DNA from: Paraspadella gotoi
Lineage: Eukaryota; Chaetognatha
NCBI GenBank assembly: GCA_051294375.1
Contig: CM119264.1
Span: forward strand, 11,754,392 to 11,818,391
DNA: 64,000 nucleotides
Reading direction: 5' to 3'
In this document: piece after piece, positions 22,873 to 34,074 of the stretch
How the letters are laid out: each line of letters opens with the position of its first letter
Numbering within the stretch: the stretch's first letter is position 1
The notes under the pieces: model-generated
Told to the model about the DNA's origin: nothing
Seen by the model: the letters and a program-made list of their open reading frames with translations, nothing else
The model's database searches: none
Made by a program: the position numbers and the translations under genes

Positions 22873-22971
22873 CCGCCTGTTGTTCTCATCCAAATTAACG
22901 ACGACGGCTTCGAAGGCGAACACGGTCCGCCAAAAGCGGCCCGCCGCAGCCGGCACGACGAAGCCGCCAGA
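22873..22971 (+). CDS. Possible exon, phase 0-0; minus strand also open
   Basis: On plus the block reads PPVVLIQINDDGFEGEHGPP then KAARRSRHDEAAR from an AG at 22871-22872 to AGA|GTTTGT (22972). In phase 0 it would fit between 22015-22186 and 27698-27802. The acceptor is weak. On minus the same DNA lies in a frame of over 100 codons (GRFWRTVFAFEAVVVNLDEN and on). Strand is therefore unresolved. Confidence 0.28.
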
Positions 22972-22999
22972 GTTTGTTTGTTTTGATTCGAAGGTCAAA

Positions 23000-25080
23000 G
23001 GAGGAAGAAAAAAAAATGGCGTCGGTTCAGATGGGATTTGGGAAGCGCTAGAAAGGAAAGGGGGGGGTGAGGGAAAAAGCGGCTTGAGGTGGTCGCTGAA
23101 CATCGTGATCGATCTATGACAAGAGGAGCTTGTGCGGCGAAGGACTAGATGGAAGATGGTTGGAGAGGTTGGAGAGGAACGCAGAAACCAATTTCGTAAT
23201 ATTGCAAAATTTTTTAACGAGGTAAGAGCGTGTTATGATCGTATTATGATCGTTTGTAATGTGTCGCGACTTGAACTAGTCGTAAATGGTTTTATATTAA
23301 AAAGGAAGAAGGATAGAAGAAAAAGCAAGACGAAATAAAGATTGATCATAGAAATAAAAAAGAAAAAAAGAAGAAAAAGGAAAGAAAGAAAAGAGGAAGG
23401 AAGGCATAACATTTTGAAAAATGGAGATCCTCGCTCCAAATGGGGAAGAGGGGCTGTCAGGTGAGGAAGTGAGTGATAGAGAGGGGGTTGGGCGTGGAGA
23501 TTTGTCGTCGTTCAGGCCCTTAGATCAAAAACGTCCACAAGAACTAGACCGTATTTTTTCCATTTTTTTCATAACAGAAATGTCTTTTTCTTTTGAGCAA
23601 AAAACTTTCGTTCCAAAACGAGAACAGACAGTGAAACTTCTTTAACACGAAAATGGAAATGTACGGGAGATATCTTTACTGAATGATATCCGAATCTAAA
23701 TACAAATAAAACTTATTTGAACGTTAAGTATGTTTAAACATTTAGTAAACACTCCCTTTTATCAAGAAATCAAAACTTTATAAAAATACCTATGCATATG
23801 AAAATTTTTTTTTTCTTGAACGGCAGCGACATTTCTGGCTCAGAGATCAGAAAGACATATTGAATTTATTCTCTTTTTTTTTCTTCTATTTTTGCTTTAA
23901 ATCGAAAGGCGACATTAAAAGCGAACGAGGTCCGTCGCTCGGAATGATCGACGCCGATACAACTTTGTTTGTCTTCATCTTTGTCCTTTTCTTCTTCTTT
24001 ATGTCTTCTTCTTTTATCCTTTCCGTCTTCAGTGTCTTCTTCTCTGGTTTACTGTTTCTCTCATTTTAATCCATTACATACAGTTTATTAAATTTATTAT
24101 TTTGCTAATTGCCCTGTTTACATCGATTCATTAATTGATTATTTTTTATTTCGCTTTCTTTTTTTACATTGTACTTTCATATTTTTTTCTCTTCGAGCCC
24201 TTCATACTAACTTTTTTTGTTTTTGAATTTATTTTTTGTAATATCACAGAAAAAAAAATTATTTGATTATTTTTTACATTTTCTCTGCATTTTTTTTAAA
24301 CTCAATTCCCTTTCCATAGCTTATGATAACTTTGCTTCGTGTCTTCCTTCCTTTCCTTTCTTCCTTTCTTCCTTCAATCAATGCATCTTCATCCTTTGGC
24401 CTTTTCTCTTTCTCCTCTCGATCATCTTTCCTCCATCTCTGCTTCCCCCCGCTCCTATGCTCCTCCTTCTTTCCTGGCCATTATTAAACCGCCATAGCCG
24501 GACCATCCAAGAAAAAAAAAGAAAGAAGATCATAAGAGAAGAAGAAAAAAAAGGGATAAAAAAAATGGAAACCATAATAGGCCCTTAATGGGCGGATCGT
24601 TAGCGCAGGCAGAGCTGGAGACATCTAATTTCTCCTGAGAAGTGGATACATTAGAAAATCTTTGTCGTTGCTTAAGGGGACCGCGTTCTCGCCAGACGGT
24701 AACGCGATGGGAGAAATTATCGAAGGCGGATTAGGAGGCGAGGGGGGAGGGGGAAGGGGCCTGGATGTGAAGAGGTCGGGGTTCGTGTTTGAAAAAAAGG
24801 GTGGGTTGCGCAAGTGGGCGTGGCATCTGAAAAAACGATCATAACCAAAGGAGGAGACGATTTAATTCGCGGTCTTTCGTTCTTTTATTTTGTTCGTTTA
24901 TTCGTTTGTTCTTTCGTTCCTTTGTCCCTTCGTTTATTCCCTCGTTAATTCCCTGGTTTGTTCGTTTTTCACAATTTTTTTTTTTAAAATGGGATAATAA
25001 CTGAAATTTTTAATTGCTTCGAATTTAATTGGCAATCTAATTTGTCCTCCTCGTCGTCTTCTTTGTCATCGTGATCGTCG
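23000..25080. other. AT-rich interval without supported genes
   Basis: A- and T-runs and purine-rich stretches; short frames are compositional. Nothing else seen. Confidence 0.55.
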
Positions 25081-25179
25081 TATTCGTCGATTTCCGTCAC
25101 CCCCCCCCAAAAAAAAACGTGTTGAAATTGGCCCCGCGCTCGAATCCTCATCGACAACCGCTTCCGCTCAATCAATCAG

Positions 25180-25300
25180 ATCCGCCGCCGATAAAACTGC
25201 CGCCGTCGCCGCCGACGCCGCCCATGCAGTCGTCGTCCCCGTCGACTCGACGAATCTGGAATTCTTCTTTAAATCCGCTCTTTTTAGGGTTACGCTTTAA
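25180..25300 (+). CDS. Candidate terminal coding segment in a GC-rich island
   Basis: After AATCAATCAG (AG 25178-25179) a phase-2 frame reads SAADKTAAVAADAAHAVVVP then VDSTNLEFFFKSALFRVTL and stops at 25298. The same frame is open upstream (GPALESSSTTASAQSIR). The phase does not fit between 22186 and 27698, so it would be an alternative 3' end or another gene. The minus strand is also open here and Gly/Asp-rich (RRVDGDDDCMGGVGGDGG), so a decayed GCC/GAC triplet repeat is a real alternative. Confidence 0.3.
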
Positions 25301-25774
25301 AATTAAATGAGCCATAAGTGAAAATTCCCGTTGTGTCATCCAAAGAAGTAATTCTCGTCGGGCACTATTTTCTGTTCCTCATCCCTAATCAATTTTAATT
25401 ATACGATCGTCTTGTACCAAATGATTTATTCAATCTTTAACCTTCATCACTAACCATCAGTCTATCCCAAATCCCTAACCTAATTCCCAATCTGATTCTT
25501 ATCCTAACCACTAGGACGGAACAGGTTACAAACTAACAGAAGTCCGGTATAAATATTGTTAATGTGTTTATTAAAGATCGTGAAAATCAAAAAAAATTTA
25601 GATTTAATTTGTAGACATAGTAAAAGGACTTTCGTTTCCTTGCGTTTTGAAATTGAGAGAGAAAACAAAGTTTGTTTTTTGTTTACAAACAACGAAGAAC
25701 AAACTCTCTCAAGATTTATTTTATAGTTAAATGTATGGAAGCTATTTTACATTATACTAATACTATATAATGTT

Positions 25775-25850
25775 AATAAACGAGAGGGTTTTTAAAGTCA
25801 ACAACGATTTTTATTTTGTTGTTGACTATAAAAAAACCCTCTCGTTTATT
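25775..25850. repeat. Near-perfect inverted repeat (31/33-bp arms, 12-base loop)
   Basis: Arms 25775-25805 and 25818-25850 pair except for a few bases. Outer ends are AATAAACGAGAGGG and CCCTCTCGTTTATT. No clear target-site duplication. It could be a small foldback/MITE or a transcribed hairpin. Confidence 0.85.
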
Positions 25851-26450
25851 CACTAACGCAATAAAAAGAAAGAAATAAAAACATAATATATAATTTAAAA
25901 ATTTTTTTTTCAGAAATTTTACTTTTTATTAATAGATTCTGATAGAGCTAAAAAGTTATATGAAGGTTATTATTACAACTTTTAATAATCTTTAAACTGG
26001 GTCATGCTTATATGCCAGGTAACTTGTCGCAATACCCAACTAAAATTAATTTCATTCTGATTTTGTACTGAAATGAGCTACATATGGAAAATAAGGCCAA
26101 TTTTTTTAAGGTCAGAAAATTTTGAGAGAAAAAAAAAGGCAGAAAAAACCATTTGGGTTCTGATTGAACCCGTTCATGAGCAAAACGCGCGATTTCAAAC
26201 GCAAAAAAAAAAAAAAAAAAAATCAGAAAGAGTTTTTTTTATTTTTAGAAGAAAATTTTTCCCAATTTTATTTTCTGTTTTTTTCTCCATGTTTTTTTTT
26301 CTCTCCTATTTTCTTTCTTTATTCTCGACGCGTCAAACGCATTCAGTTCGGCAACAATCATCTTCTCTCGCGGACCAAGAAGCAGATTTGCTTCTACGCC
26401 TTTGTCGAATTCGGACAAAAGAAGGGAGAGGGGGGAGGGAGAGAGAGCGA

Positions 26451-26452
26451 TG

Positions 26453-26513
<61 letters not shown>
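26451..26513. repeat. (GA)n microsatellite followed by (TG)n
   Basis: GA run ending in GTGTATGTGTGTGTG. Confidence 0.95.
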
Positions 26514-26750
26514 TATGTGTGTGTGTTAGAGGGAGGAGAGAAAGTGATAGAAAGATTTCAAAAAAAGGAAAAAAATACAACTCGGGAGGGGAGAAAAAAT
26601 AAAAAGGGACGATGATGAAAGAAAAATTTGTAAAAGAGGAAAAAGGCGATGGGAACGAGGGATTTTCTGAGAAACCGCGAAAAACCAAAACAACAACATA
26701 TAGAGCATCAACTGCGGCGTCATCACCAACAACATACGCACTACGTAAAC

Positions 26751-26760
26751 NNNNNNNNNN
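26751..26760. other. Assembly gap (10 N)
   Basis: Ten Ns in unique sequence, likely a nominal scaffold join. Confidence 0.95.
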
Positions 26761-26874
26761 TTCTTGTCCCGATGAGGAAGGGAGCGTTTGACCCAATTGA
26801 ATTTCGGGCAGACGGACGGAGGACTGTCACTCAAACCAGAAACGTTTGAAACATTATTGGATTCTGGGCGGATG

Positions 26875-26876
26875 AA

Positions 26877-26956
<80 letters not shown>

Positions 26957-26958
26957 AA
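26875..26958. repeat. (GAAA)n microsatellite
   Basis: About 20 perfect GAAA units. Confidence 0.97.
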
Positions 26959-27697
26959 AAAGGAAAATAAAAGAAAAGAAACAAACAAAAAAACAAACAA
27001 AAAACGGTTTGTTCCCCGCTATTCATAATAAGGAGCATTGAAAAGCCCGCCAAGATTCGGTGGAGTTTTTTAAGAGAAGCAGCCATGGAAAACAACGCAT
27101 CTTTCAAAACGAGTAATAGAGAAAGAGAAAGAATTAAAGATTCTAAATAAATAAGTGCGAATTTTTCGGTTTGGGGAATATCAAAATCCCAACTCTCAGC
27201 ACGCGATTTCATTTTATCATTATTTTTTTTTCGTCTGGAAATAAAAAAAAATAGGCGGGCAAAGACAGAACGCAAATAATGAATATTTTAATAATTCATT
27301 CTTTGGGAAATCATAAATTCGCGCGGAGAAAAGAAATCGCTTCACTGCAGAAAAAAAGAAAAAGAAACATAGTTGTGATATATAATTATAAAAGAATTGA
27401 AAATAAGCATTTTGTGAAAGCTGATCAGTGCTAACATTTCTTTTTATCTCCCTCTTTTTTTCATTATAAATAAGTTTTCCCTTTCCCTCTTTCTAATTCT
27501 CCCTCTCTCTTAATTTACTTTGGTCATTCACGTATCGCAATTGAGTTTTCTCTCTCATAATCCAATTAACGTTCTTCATTTCCCTTCATCTGCCTCCCCG
27601 CTAATTGTTTAGATATGACGTATTTTGCTTCAGATATCGATTTTTTATTCTTTTTTTTTTTCTTTCAATTCGATTCGGTTTTCTTCGCTTCTCTTAG

Positions 27698-27802
27698 GAA
27701 GCCGTCGCGAGCACCGCCAACCATCCGTTGAGTTGGTCATTGGCGCGAGATGCAGGATACAGTTTCGTGCCTGAAGAAGAAGATGCTGACTCCAAATTGT
27801 AA
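27698..27802 (+). CDS. Terminal coding exon of the 19-27 kb gene
   Basis: A long pyrimidine tract ending TTCGCTTCTCTTAG (AG 27696-27697) is an excellent acceptor. In phase 0 the exon reads EAVASTANHPLSWSLARDAG then YSFVPEEEDADSKL and stops at TAA (27800-27802). An AATAAA lies 70 bp beyond the stop. The acidic C-terminus and phase-0 start fit the phase-0 end of 22015-22186 (or 22873-22971). No family assigned. If the chain is right, the mature C-terminal half is cytosol-like in composition, with no membrane segment visible in these exons. Confidence 0.6.
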   Translation, partial: EAVASTANHPLSWSLARDAGYSFVPEEEDADSKL

Positions 27803-27871
27803 CTACTACGTATAACTAACATTAACTAGCATATCACTCATTTTTCTTTTCCATTGGAAGTTTATTACTCG

Positions 27872-27877
27872 AATAAA
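27872..27877 (+). terminator. Poly(A) signal AATAAA
   Basis: 70 bp downstream of the stop codon at 27802, the expected distance for a short 3' UTR. Confidence 0.55.
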
Positions 27878-27960
27878 CTCACCAGCAGAAAATAATGTCG
27901 TGAGTCAGCAAAAAGCGGTTAAATCTAATCATTGCGCTGTCATTTAAATATTATTTTTAG

Positions 27961-28017
27961 ATTCCAAACATCGACATCAGCAATTTAAACCTCACTTTCA
28001 AGAAACGAAGGACATAA
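27961..28017 (+). CDS. Possible alternative terminal exon
   Basis: AG at 27959-27960 after TATTATTTTTAG; phase 0 gives IPNIDISNLNLTFKKRRT and a stop. AATAAA at 28027-28032 follows within 10 bases, unusually close for a poly(A) signal. It could replace the exon at 27698 in an alternative transcript (same phase). Short, so chance is possible. Confidence 0.27.
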   Translation: MPNIDISNLNLTFKKRRT

Positions 28018-28345
28018 ACCCGATACAATAAAATAAAAGAACCTGTTTATTGATTATTTAATAACAACATTAAATAACAACCACCTTTAGTCAACCGTCA
28101 CCTGCGCAGTCGACCGCGCGACTCTCCGTATCGCCTTTTAATTCTCTTATAATGGAAACGCCTTTATTCGTCTCGTTTGCGACGTCATCGGGGATTAACG
28201 CGTCGCGGACGAATTAAACTCAAAATGGCACCGGCACAAGGGGTGGGTGGGAGTATAGGGGGGCGGATAAGATCGCGAGAGGGGGAGGAGGGGGTTGAAG
28301 CGTGAGAATAGAAATGGCGAAAAGGAAATAAAGGCGATGACTTAC

Positions 28346-28517
28346 GACGCAGAGGCGTGACGCTTCTCGTTTCCTGGAGACCGCCTCCGCCGTCGCCGCC
28401 GCCGCAGCCGCCGCCGCTGACAGTGGCCGCCACTCTATTCTGTCGCTTCGATCCCTCGCGGCGAGGGGGGGAGGCGGGGCATGCTCTCTGCCCGCCGACG
28501 TATGCTCTCTCTGGCAA
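28346..28517 (-). CDS. Candidate minus-strand first exon
   Basis: On minus, a frame from ATG at 28515-28517 reads MPERAYVGGQRACPASPPRR, then a Gly-rich stretch and QETRSVTPLR, and meets GTAAGTC (plus 28339-28345), a perfect donor, in phase 1. Another minus frame gives an Ala-run reading ending in phase 0. Upstream (28560-28870) is CpG-rich with two copies of a CGCTGGGTGCGAAT segment, suitable for a promoter. Downstream exons would overlap the end of the plus-strand gene and were not found. Confidence 0.33.
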
Positions 28518-28879
28518 CGAGAAACACAGAGAGAGAAAGAAAGAAAGAAAGAGAGAAAATTTCTGACCGCCCTCTCTGGCCGCAGGGAGGGCGACCTCGC
28601 TGCCCAGAGTGGCCGCCCCTGGCTAAAGAGCGAAAAAAAATATGGCGGGGAGTGGCCGTTTGCGATCCTCTCTCGCGACGTCGGGAAAAAGTGATAGAAA
28701 GCCGAAGGAGAAATTGCTTCGTTTTGTTTATCGCCCATTTCGCCATCTCGTTTTGCGACGTCGAGATAGGTGCGCGCAAGGCCGCACGCTGGGTGCGAAT
28801 GCACGCGGCGGAAAACGTCGAACGCTGGGTGCGAATACGAGCGGTGGCGGGAAAGGCGAGCGGGGGATTAAGAATAAAA

Positions 28880-31430
28880 GAGTTGAAGGCTTAGAGCGTG
28901 AAACGGTTTGACGCCAACGGATGGCGTTGCAATATTGACGGAAGTAAAGTGATGAGCAATCAAAGTACAATTTTTAAAAAAAATTACTAATACTACGATT
29001 TCTTTTAATCTCTATTAATTCTATAATTTCAACCATAAAATTAGTTTTAAATATTAAAGAGTAGTGTCTTCGTTTCAACTTTGCATTCACAACTGATGTT
29101 ACCTAAGCGCGTGAAAAGTTATCGTTTTCTCTCGGTGTCGAGTCGTTGTGAAGCGTGATCGCTCTCGCGATAAATCAAACTCGTTCCCCAAGTCGTCGTC
29201 ATCGTTGTCGTCGTCATCGTTGTCGTCGTCGTCAAACTCGTCAACGCTGCTTTTTTTTAGGGTTGAAACAAGAAGGCTCACAAGAACTAGACTATGTTAG
29301 TGAAAGATAAGTTTTAAATGCTCAATGACAATACTGACAGACAGAAATTTAATTTGGCGAAGGAAATTAGCTTATTTATTTTAAGAATCATGTATTCTAA
29401 AGTATTTTAAATTTTCCACACTTACGTAGTATCACTTTCCAAAATTTTGCCAAAGAATAAAAGAAAAGAGACGTAAACCTACAAAAAGGTGAAGAGTCGC
29501 TGCTTCGCTGCCGCAAACAAAATGAAAAATTCAGATAAAAAATAGAAAAAAGCGACAAAAAATATCATAAATATGATTTCGTACACAAACTGAAAAAAAA
29601 AACACAATCAAAGAACCAAAATAAATTTTTGGAGAGTGAATTTCATGCCCGGGGCGAAGCTCGGTTTGTTTATCCGATGCGTCGCTGGTATTTTTGCATT
29701 GCTCAGACTTTACATGTAAAGGCGAGGTACGATTCTAATGATATTTTCATATTTTTTTTCTGCTCCATAGACAGTATTTTGGAGCCAAACTTAATACTTA
29801 AGTCTTACATATTGTTGTGGGTCATAAAATTATCATTTATCAAACAAGACAAATGTTAACTTAAAAATAAAAAACGGAAGAAACCCTTTTCTTAAGCAAG
29901 GAATGTAGTATCACATAGGGACGCATTGCAGCTCAAATCGCTTCTTTTTTGTTTTAATTTAAATTTGGCTGCGAAGAAAATAATTCATAGAGAAGAGCTT
30001 TCAGTCCCTTCACTTCTCTCCCCCACCTCTGCGCTTTTCACTCCAACTTCTCACAACCCCTTTTCTGCTCGAGCAAATGAGCAAATGAACAGAATCTGAA
30101 CTTTGGGAACCAATTTAATTTCATATATTTTCGCATTGATTAAAAGGGGGTAGAATGGGCTTAGTAAGCGAAGGGAAAATGAGCAATCCGAGTCTTCTGA
30201 CGTTTTCCATCTTAAGAAGAAACAACAACAACAACAACAAGAACCCAACAACGGTTATCGTTAGCTGTTTATTCATGACATTTTTCACAATCATTCTTCT
30301 TAGTTTTTGATTCCTTTTAATATGATTTTTCGATATCCAAATCAAAAATCGAAATGTCTAATGTTTTTTAAAATGGTCTCTCCCTCGATTCGAGACTTGG
30401 CGACGAATCGACTTTCCCCTCACGTGTGCGTTAAAGAAAAAAATCTAGTTTTGATCGACAATTTTTTTCTTCAAAAAAAAATCTTAAAATATTAACTTGA
30501 ATCAGAAAAAAAACTTTTTTTTCTGATTCCCATCCTTCCTTCCTTTCCCTAAACCTTTCCCCCCCCTCCAACCTCCCTCTCGATTTCTCGCGGGGAATTG
30601 TTTTGTATTAATTTTTCTCTCCCGCCATCCGCTTGTCACGCGTCTCCACCGACTTTGGCTTCCTCGCTTTTTTTTTCTCTCACTCTCTCTCTCTTTCCGC
30701 CTTCATTATTATTTCCCGACTTTTCGTCGCTCATCGTTCATCTGACATTGTTCCTCGTTCATTCTACAGGGATCATCGTTTCTTTGGGGCATCTTTAAAT
30801 AAATTAATTATTTAATTAATTAATTATTTAATGCTTTTTCGTGGCCTCATTTTTTCAGTTACCTTCTAAATGCTTTCAAAATCGTTCAGTTTCCGTCATA
30901 ATTTTTTTATTTCGAGTTCAAAGATAAGAATTTGTCATTCGGGAAACGACCTGGATCCCTTTCTACGAGACCGGGGTGACGGGGCGACGGCGAATGGCCC
31001 CAGTGGTGATAGTTAAGATCTAAAGTCGTCGACCTCAGCTTTGATTCTTTTAGGGTTTCAGGTGCATCGAGTTCAATGGAGAGAATGAAGAATAAGAAAG
31101 GTGAGATGGGGTACGGGGAGAGAAAATAGAAAATGAGAGTGAAATCTAACGTTTCATATTGTCAAGAATTAAAAATATTAACTCAAAGGACCAAACACAA
31201 AGAGTTGTCTTTTCAACAAAACCACAATGTCATACTGATTGGAATCCTACGAATTTAAAATGCTACGTGCTTTTGTTTTTTGTTTTTTTAATATTTAAAG
31301 ATAAATAAAGACCAACGAATAAATTCCATATTGATCGCTTTATATTTTCCTACAGGTAAGCATTTTTATCTCCCTTCAATCACTCTAAACGATTCAGTTC
31401 ATCCTAAACAAAACAAAGTAGCGACATAAC
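28880..31430. other. AT-rich interval without supported genes
   Basis: Includes a perfect 31-bp palindrome (30499-30529), a GTC/ATC triplet stretch near 29193-29240 and an acceptor/donor pair (31062-31100, 39 nt, GTGAGA donor) that could be a 12-codon exon but is too short to support. Confidence 0.5.
30499..30529. repeat. Perfect palindrome, 15-bp arms around one base
   Basis: GAATCAG followed by eight A, C, eight T, then CTGATTC; no mismatch. Confidence 0.95.
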
Positions 31431-31439
31431 TGAGATTCT

Positions 31440-31817
31440 CTCTCTCACTCTGCCTCGACTCCATCCCGAGAATTGGTTAATCTTCCCGCCCAAGCGCTAA
31501 TGAAATCGGCAAAAACAGAAAGTGATTTATGAGGATTGATGAGTTTACTCGAGGAAGAAGAAGAAGAAGAAGACGAAGAAGAAGAAGACGAAGAAGAAGA
31601 AGCGATCTTCGCCGCCTCAACTTTTCGCCCCCGCGATTCGCCGTTCGACCTCAAGTCCCGGCGTTCACAGTCGCGCCACGAACTCTCGGGAGGCGAAGGG
31701 GGTGTGGGGGTTAGAGGGGATGGCGAGATGCACTTAGTGGAGGGGGAAGTAACTTTAAAGAAAAGAGGGAAGCTGTTCTTTAAATATCCTGTTAAATATC
31801 AATCGGGTCGAAATTAA
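31440..31817. other. (GAA/GAC)n segment with open frames on both strands
   Basis: Plus: from ATG at 31537 an acidic Glu-run protein of about 93 codons, then IFAASTFRPRDSPFDLKSRR. Minus: a frame ending KLINPHKSLSVFADFISAWA then GRLTNSRDGVEAE, with a plausible acceptor near 31700 and a long Ser run from the same repeat. Neither can be preferred. Confidence 0.25.
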
Positions 31818-32058
31818 AGATGTGATTACTTGATCGGAGATTAGAGTGGAGCTCTTGAGAACAAAAAATTTGATTTGAGTCAATTAACGATAATAATTTG
31901 AGAGATTATATGATTATTGAATAACAAAAAGTATTTTGTTAATATTGTTTCGGGAGCAGAAAAGCAAAATAATATATAATAATAATATATAATATCCTTA
32001 TAAAATAAGATTTTTTTTCGGAATTGGATCTCCGATTGTAATTATCAAGTGACGGAGA

Positions 32059-32142
32059 TAGGAGGAAGGTGGTGGACTAAATAAAATAGGAGGAAGGTGG
32101 TGGACTAAATAAAATAGGAGGAAGGTGGTGGACTAAATAAAA
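32059..32142. repeat. 28-bp tandem repeat, three copies
   Basis: Each copy contains AGGAAGGTGGTGGACTAAAT; the copies are identical. Confidence 0.95.
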
Positions 32143-33176
32143 TCGGGAGGACTGGGTTTGGTTCATAGAGTCAAGAACTAAGCGGGGAGGAAGGGCGGGT
32201 GACCGGAGGCAAAGCATTTTCTCTGCCTGAAGAGAAGAGAAAAAAAAAAGATAGAGAAAAGAAGAGAGAGCGCGAATGGGAATAGAACGTGTGGCCAGAA
32301 CGCCATCGCGTCCGTCATTCGGGAGGCGCTCGCTGAGGCGGGTGGGAAGGGTGGTGGGCGTGGAGACCGAAGTAGAGTCGCGGCAGAAGGAAAGCGGAGG
32401 TGTGTGGATCCAGAGGTTGAAGAAATGGGACGCGTAGGTTGAAAGACGGAGGAAGCGAATGAAAAGATGGGGGTGAAGGCGTCTCGGACGACGACGCAGT
32501 CTCCATAATCGCCGCTAGATGGCTCCTTTTTGAGTCGCGCGTCGCGAGGCGATGATGACAATTTCGTCCTACTTTTTCTCTCGTTTGCCGTTGGGTGTCG
32601 AACGGACGACTTTGTTGCGTCGCGTTCGTCGTCTGCGTCGTCGTCGTCGTCGTCGTCGCTGGCGGCACCATATCGACCATCAATGGCACGTCGTCAGAAA
32701 TGTACGTAAAGATAGCGTCGAAGGAGAAAGAAGTAATTGTTGTCGATGATGTTGTTGTTGTTGTTGCTTCGGTTTGGTTTTATTTAGTTGTCTTCATCCT
32801 TGTCCTCTTTGTGGTCGTCAACTCGTCATCGTCGTCTTCATTGTCGTCGTCTTCACTTCGCCTCGCTTAGTCGTTTACTCGGGTTGATGACAAAAAAAGA
32901 TTTTAAAATATGATACTTCCCTTCCTCCTCTGCATTCCCTCTCTTCCTCTTCATAACTCTTGCCAGTAGCCTTGTCTTTCATTTTCATGCCATCTTCGCT
33001 TTAACTACTAAAAAATTATATTAAGGTAAAAGAAAATTTAATTAATTTAGAATTAAAAATGAAATACTAAACAAACAAAAAATTTAAATTTGTTGTTAGA
33101 GGTTTCATTACTTAACCTTTCCTTGTCACCTTTGCCCACATTTGCTGGCCACCTCTTGCTCGCGTCCGTAATCCAG

Positions 33177-33305
33177 GATCTTCATCTCAGTCGTCGTCGT
33201 CCGTCGCCGCCCTTTGCTCGTTCGCACGGGTGGCTCGTTTGCCCTTTCATTTTTGTCGGTTCCATAATGTCGGGTTTAGTCGTCGCCACCGACGAAGGAG
33301 ATTAA
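33177..33305 (+). CDS. Possible terminal exon
   Basis: AG at 33175-33176 after a C/T-rich tract (CTCTTGCTCGCGTCCGTAATCCAG) opens 42 codons: DLHLSRRRPSPPFARSHGWL, VCPFIFVGSIMSGLVVATDE, GD, stop. It includes a short hydrophobic segment (FIFVGSIMSGLVV). AATAAA motifs follow within 50 bp. Minus is also open, so confidence is low. Confidence 0.25.
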   Translation, partial: DLHLSRRRPSPPFARSHGWLVCPFIFVGSIMSGLVVATDEGD

Positions 33306-33479
33306 CCGACTAACGATATGGCGGCGATAAAAATAAAAATAAAAACCGTTTTTATTTCAGGGAAAAAATAAACTCGAAGCGAAAGAAGAAAGAAAAAAAC
33401 TACTTTTTCTCTCACAGCAAAGATTTTTTTTTTTTAAACTTTCGAACTTTTGGTTCGACGAAGAGAAGCGGGGGAAGAG

Positions 33480-33790
33480 TGGCGAAGAAACGTTGACGCG
33501 CAGGAGTGACGTGGAGGAGTGTCGTAGAGAATTTAAGGGGAAGAATGGCGCAGGATAATAACAAGGAGTGACGCAAAAGATAAAAGTAAAAGATTGACGC
33601 AGCAGTGATGCAGATGATTAATTTAGAAGCCCGACGCATAGGACTGGTATCAAAGAGGGTCGCCAGAGGAGTGGTAGCAGTGGTGCTGAGGAATAACACA
33701 GTGTGGCGCAGATGATTGACGTTGAAGCGGGACGCCGAGGAATGACGCAGTGGAATGACGCAGTGGAATGACGCCAATGAGTGGCGCCGA
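33480..33790. repeat. Degenerate minisatellite with TGACGCAG core
   Basis: Imperfect units such as GAGTGACG, GATTGACGCAG and GAATGACGCAGTG recur many times; spacing is irregular. Confidence 0.7.
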
Positions 33791-33974
33791 CGTTTAACGA
33801 TGAGAATTTACGGTCGCCGGACGCCGAAAATTCCATTCCTTTCGTCTCGACGCGGGAACTCGATTCAGTTGAAGGGAAATAGAAAAGGGTTAGGGGTTGA
33901 TAGTAGTTTTAATCCGTAGTACTATATTGAGTAATCTAAAAGAGACTCTTTCTCAGACAGGTTGGAGAAAAAAA

Positions 33975-33978
33975 TGAA

Positions 33979-34074
<96 letters not shown>
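33975..34074. repeat. (GAAA)n microsatellite, about 100 bp
   Basis: Perfect GAAA units; the Phe/Leu/Ser-rich minus frame is its translation. Confidence 0.97.
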
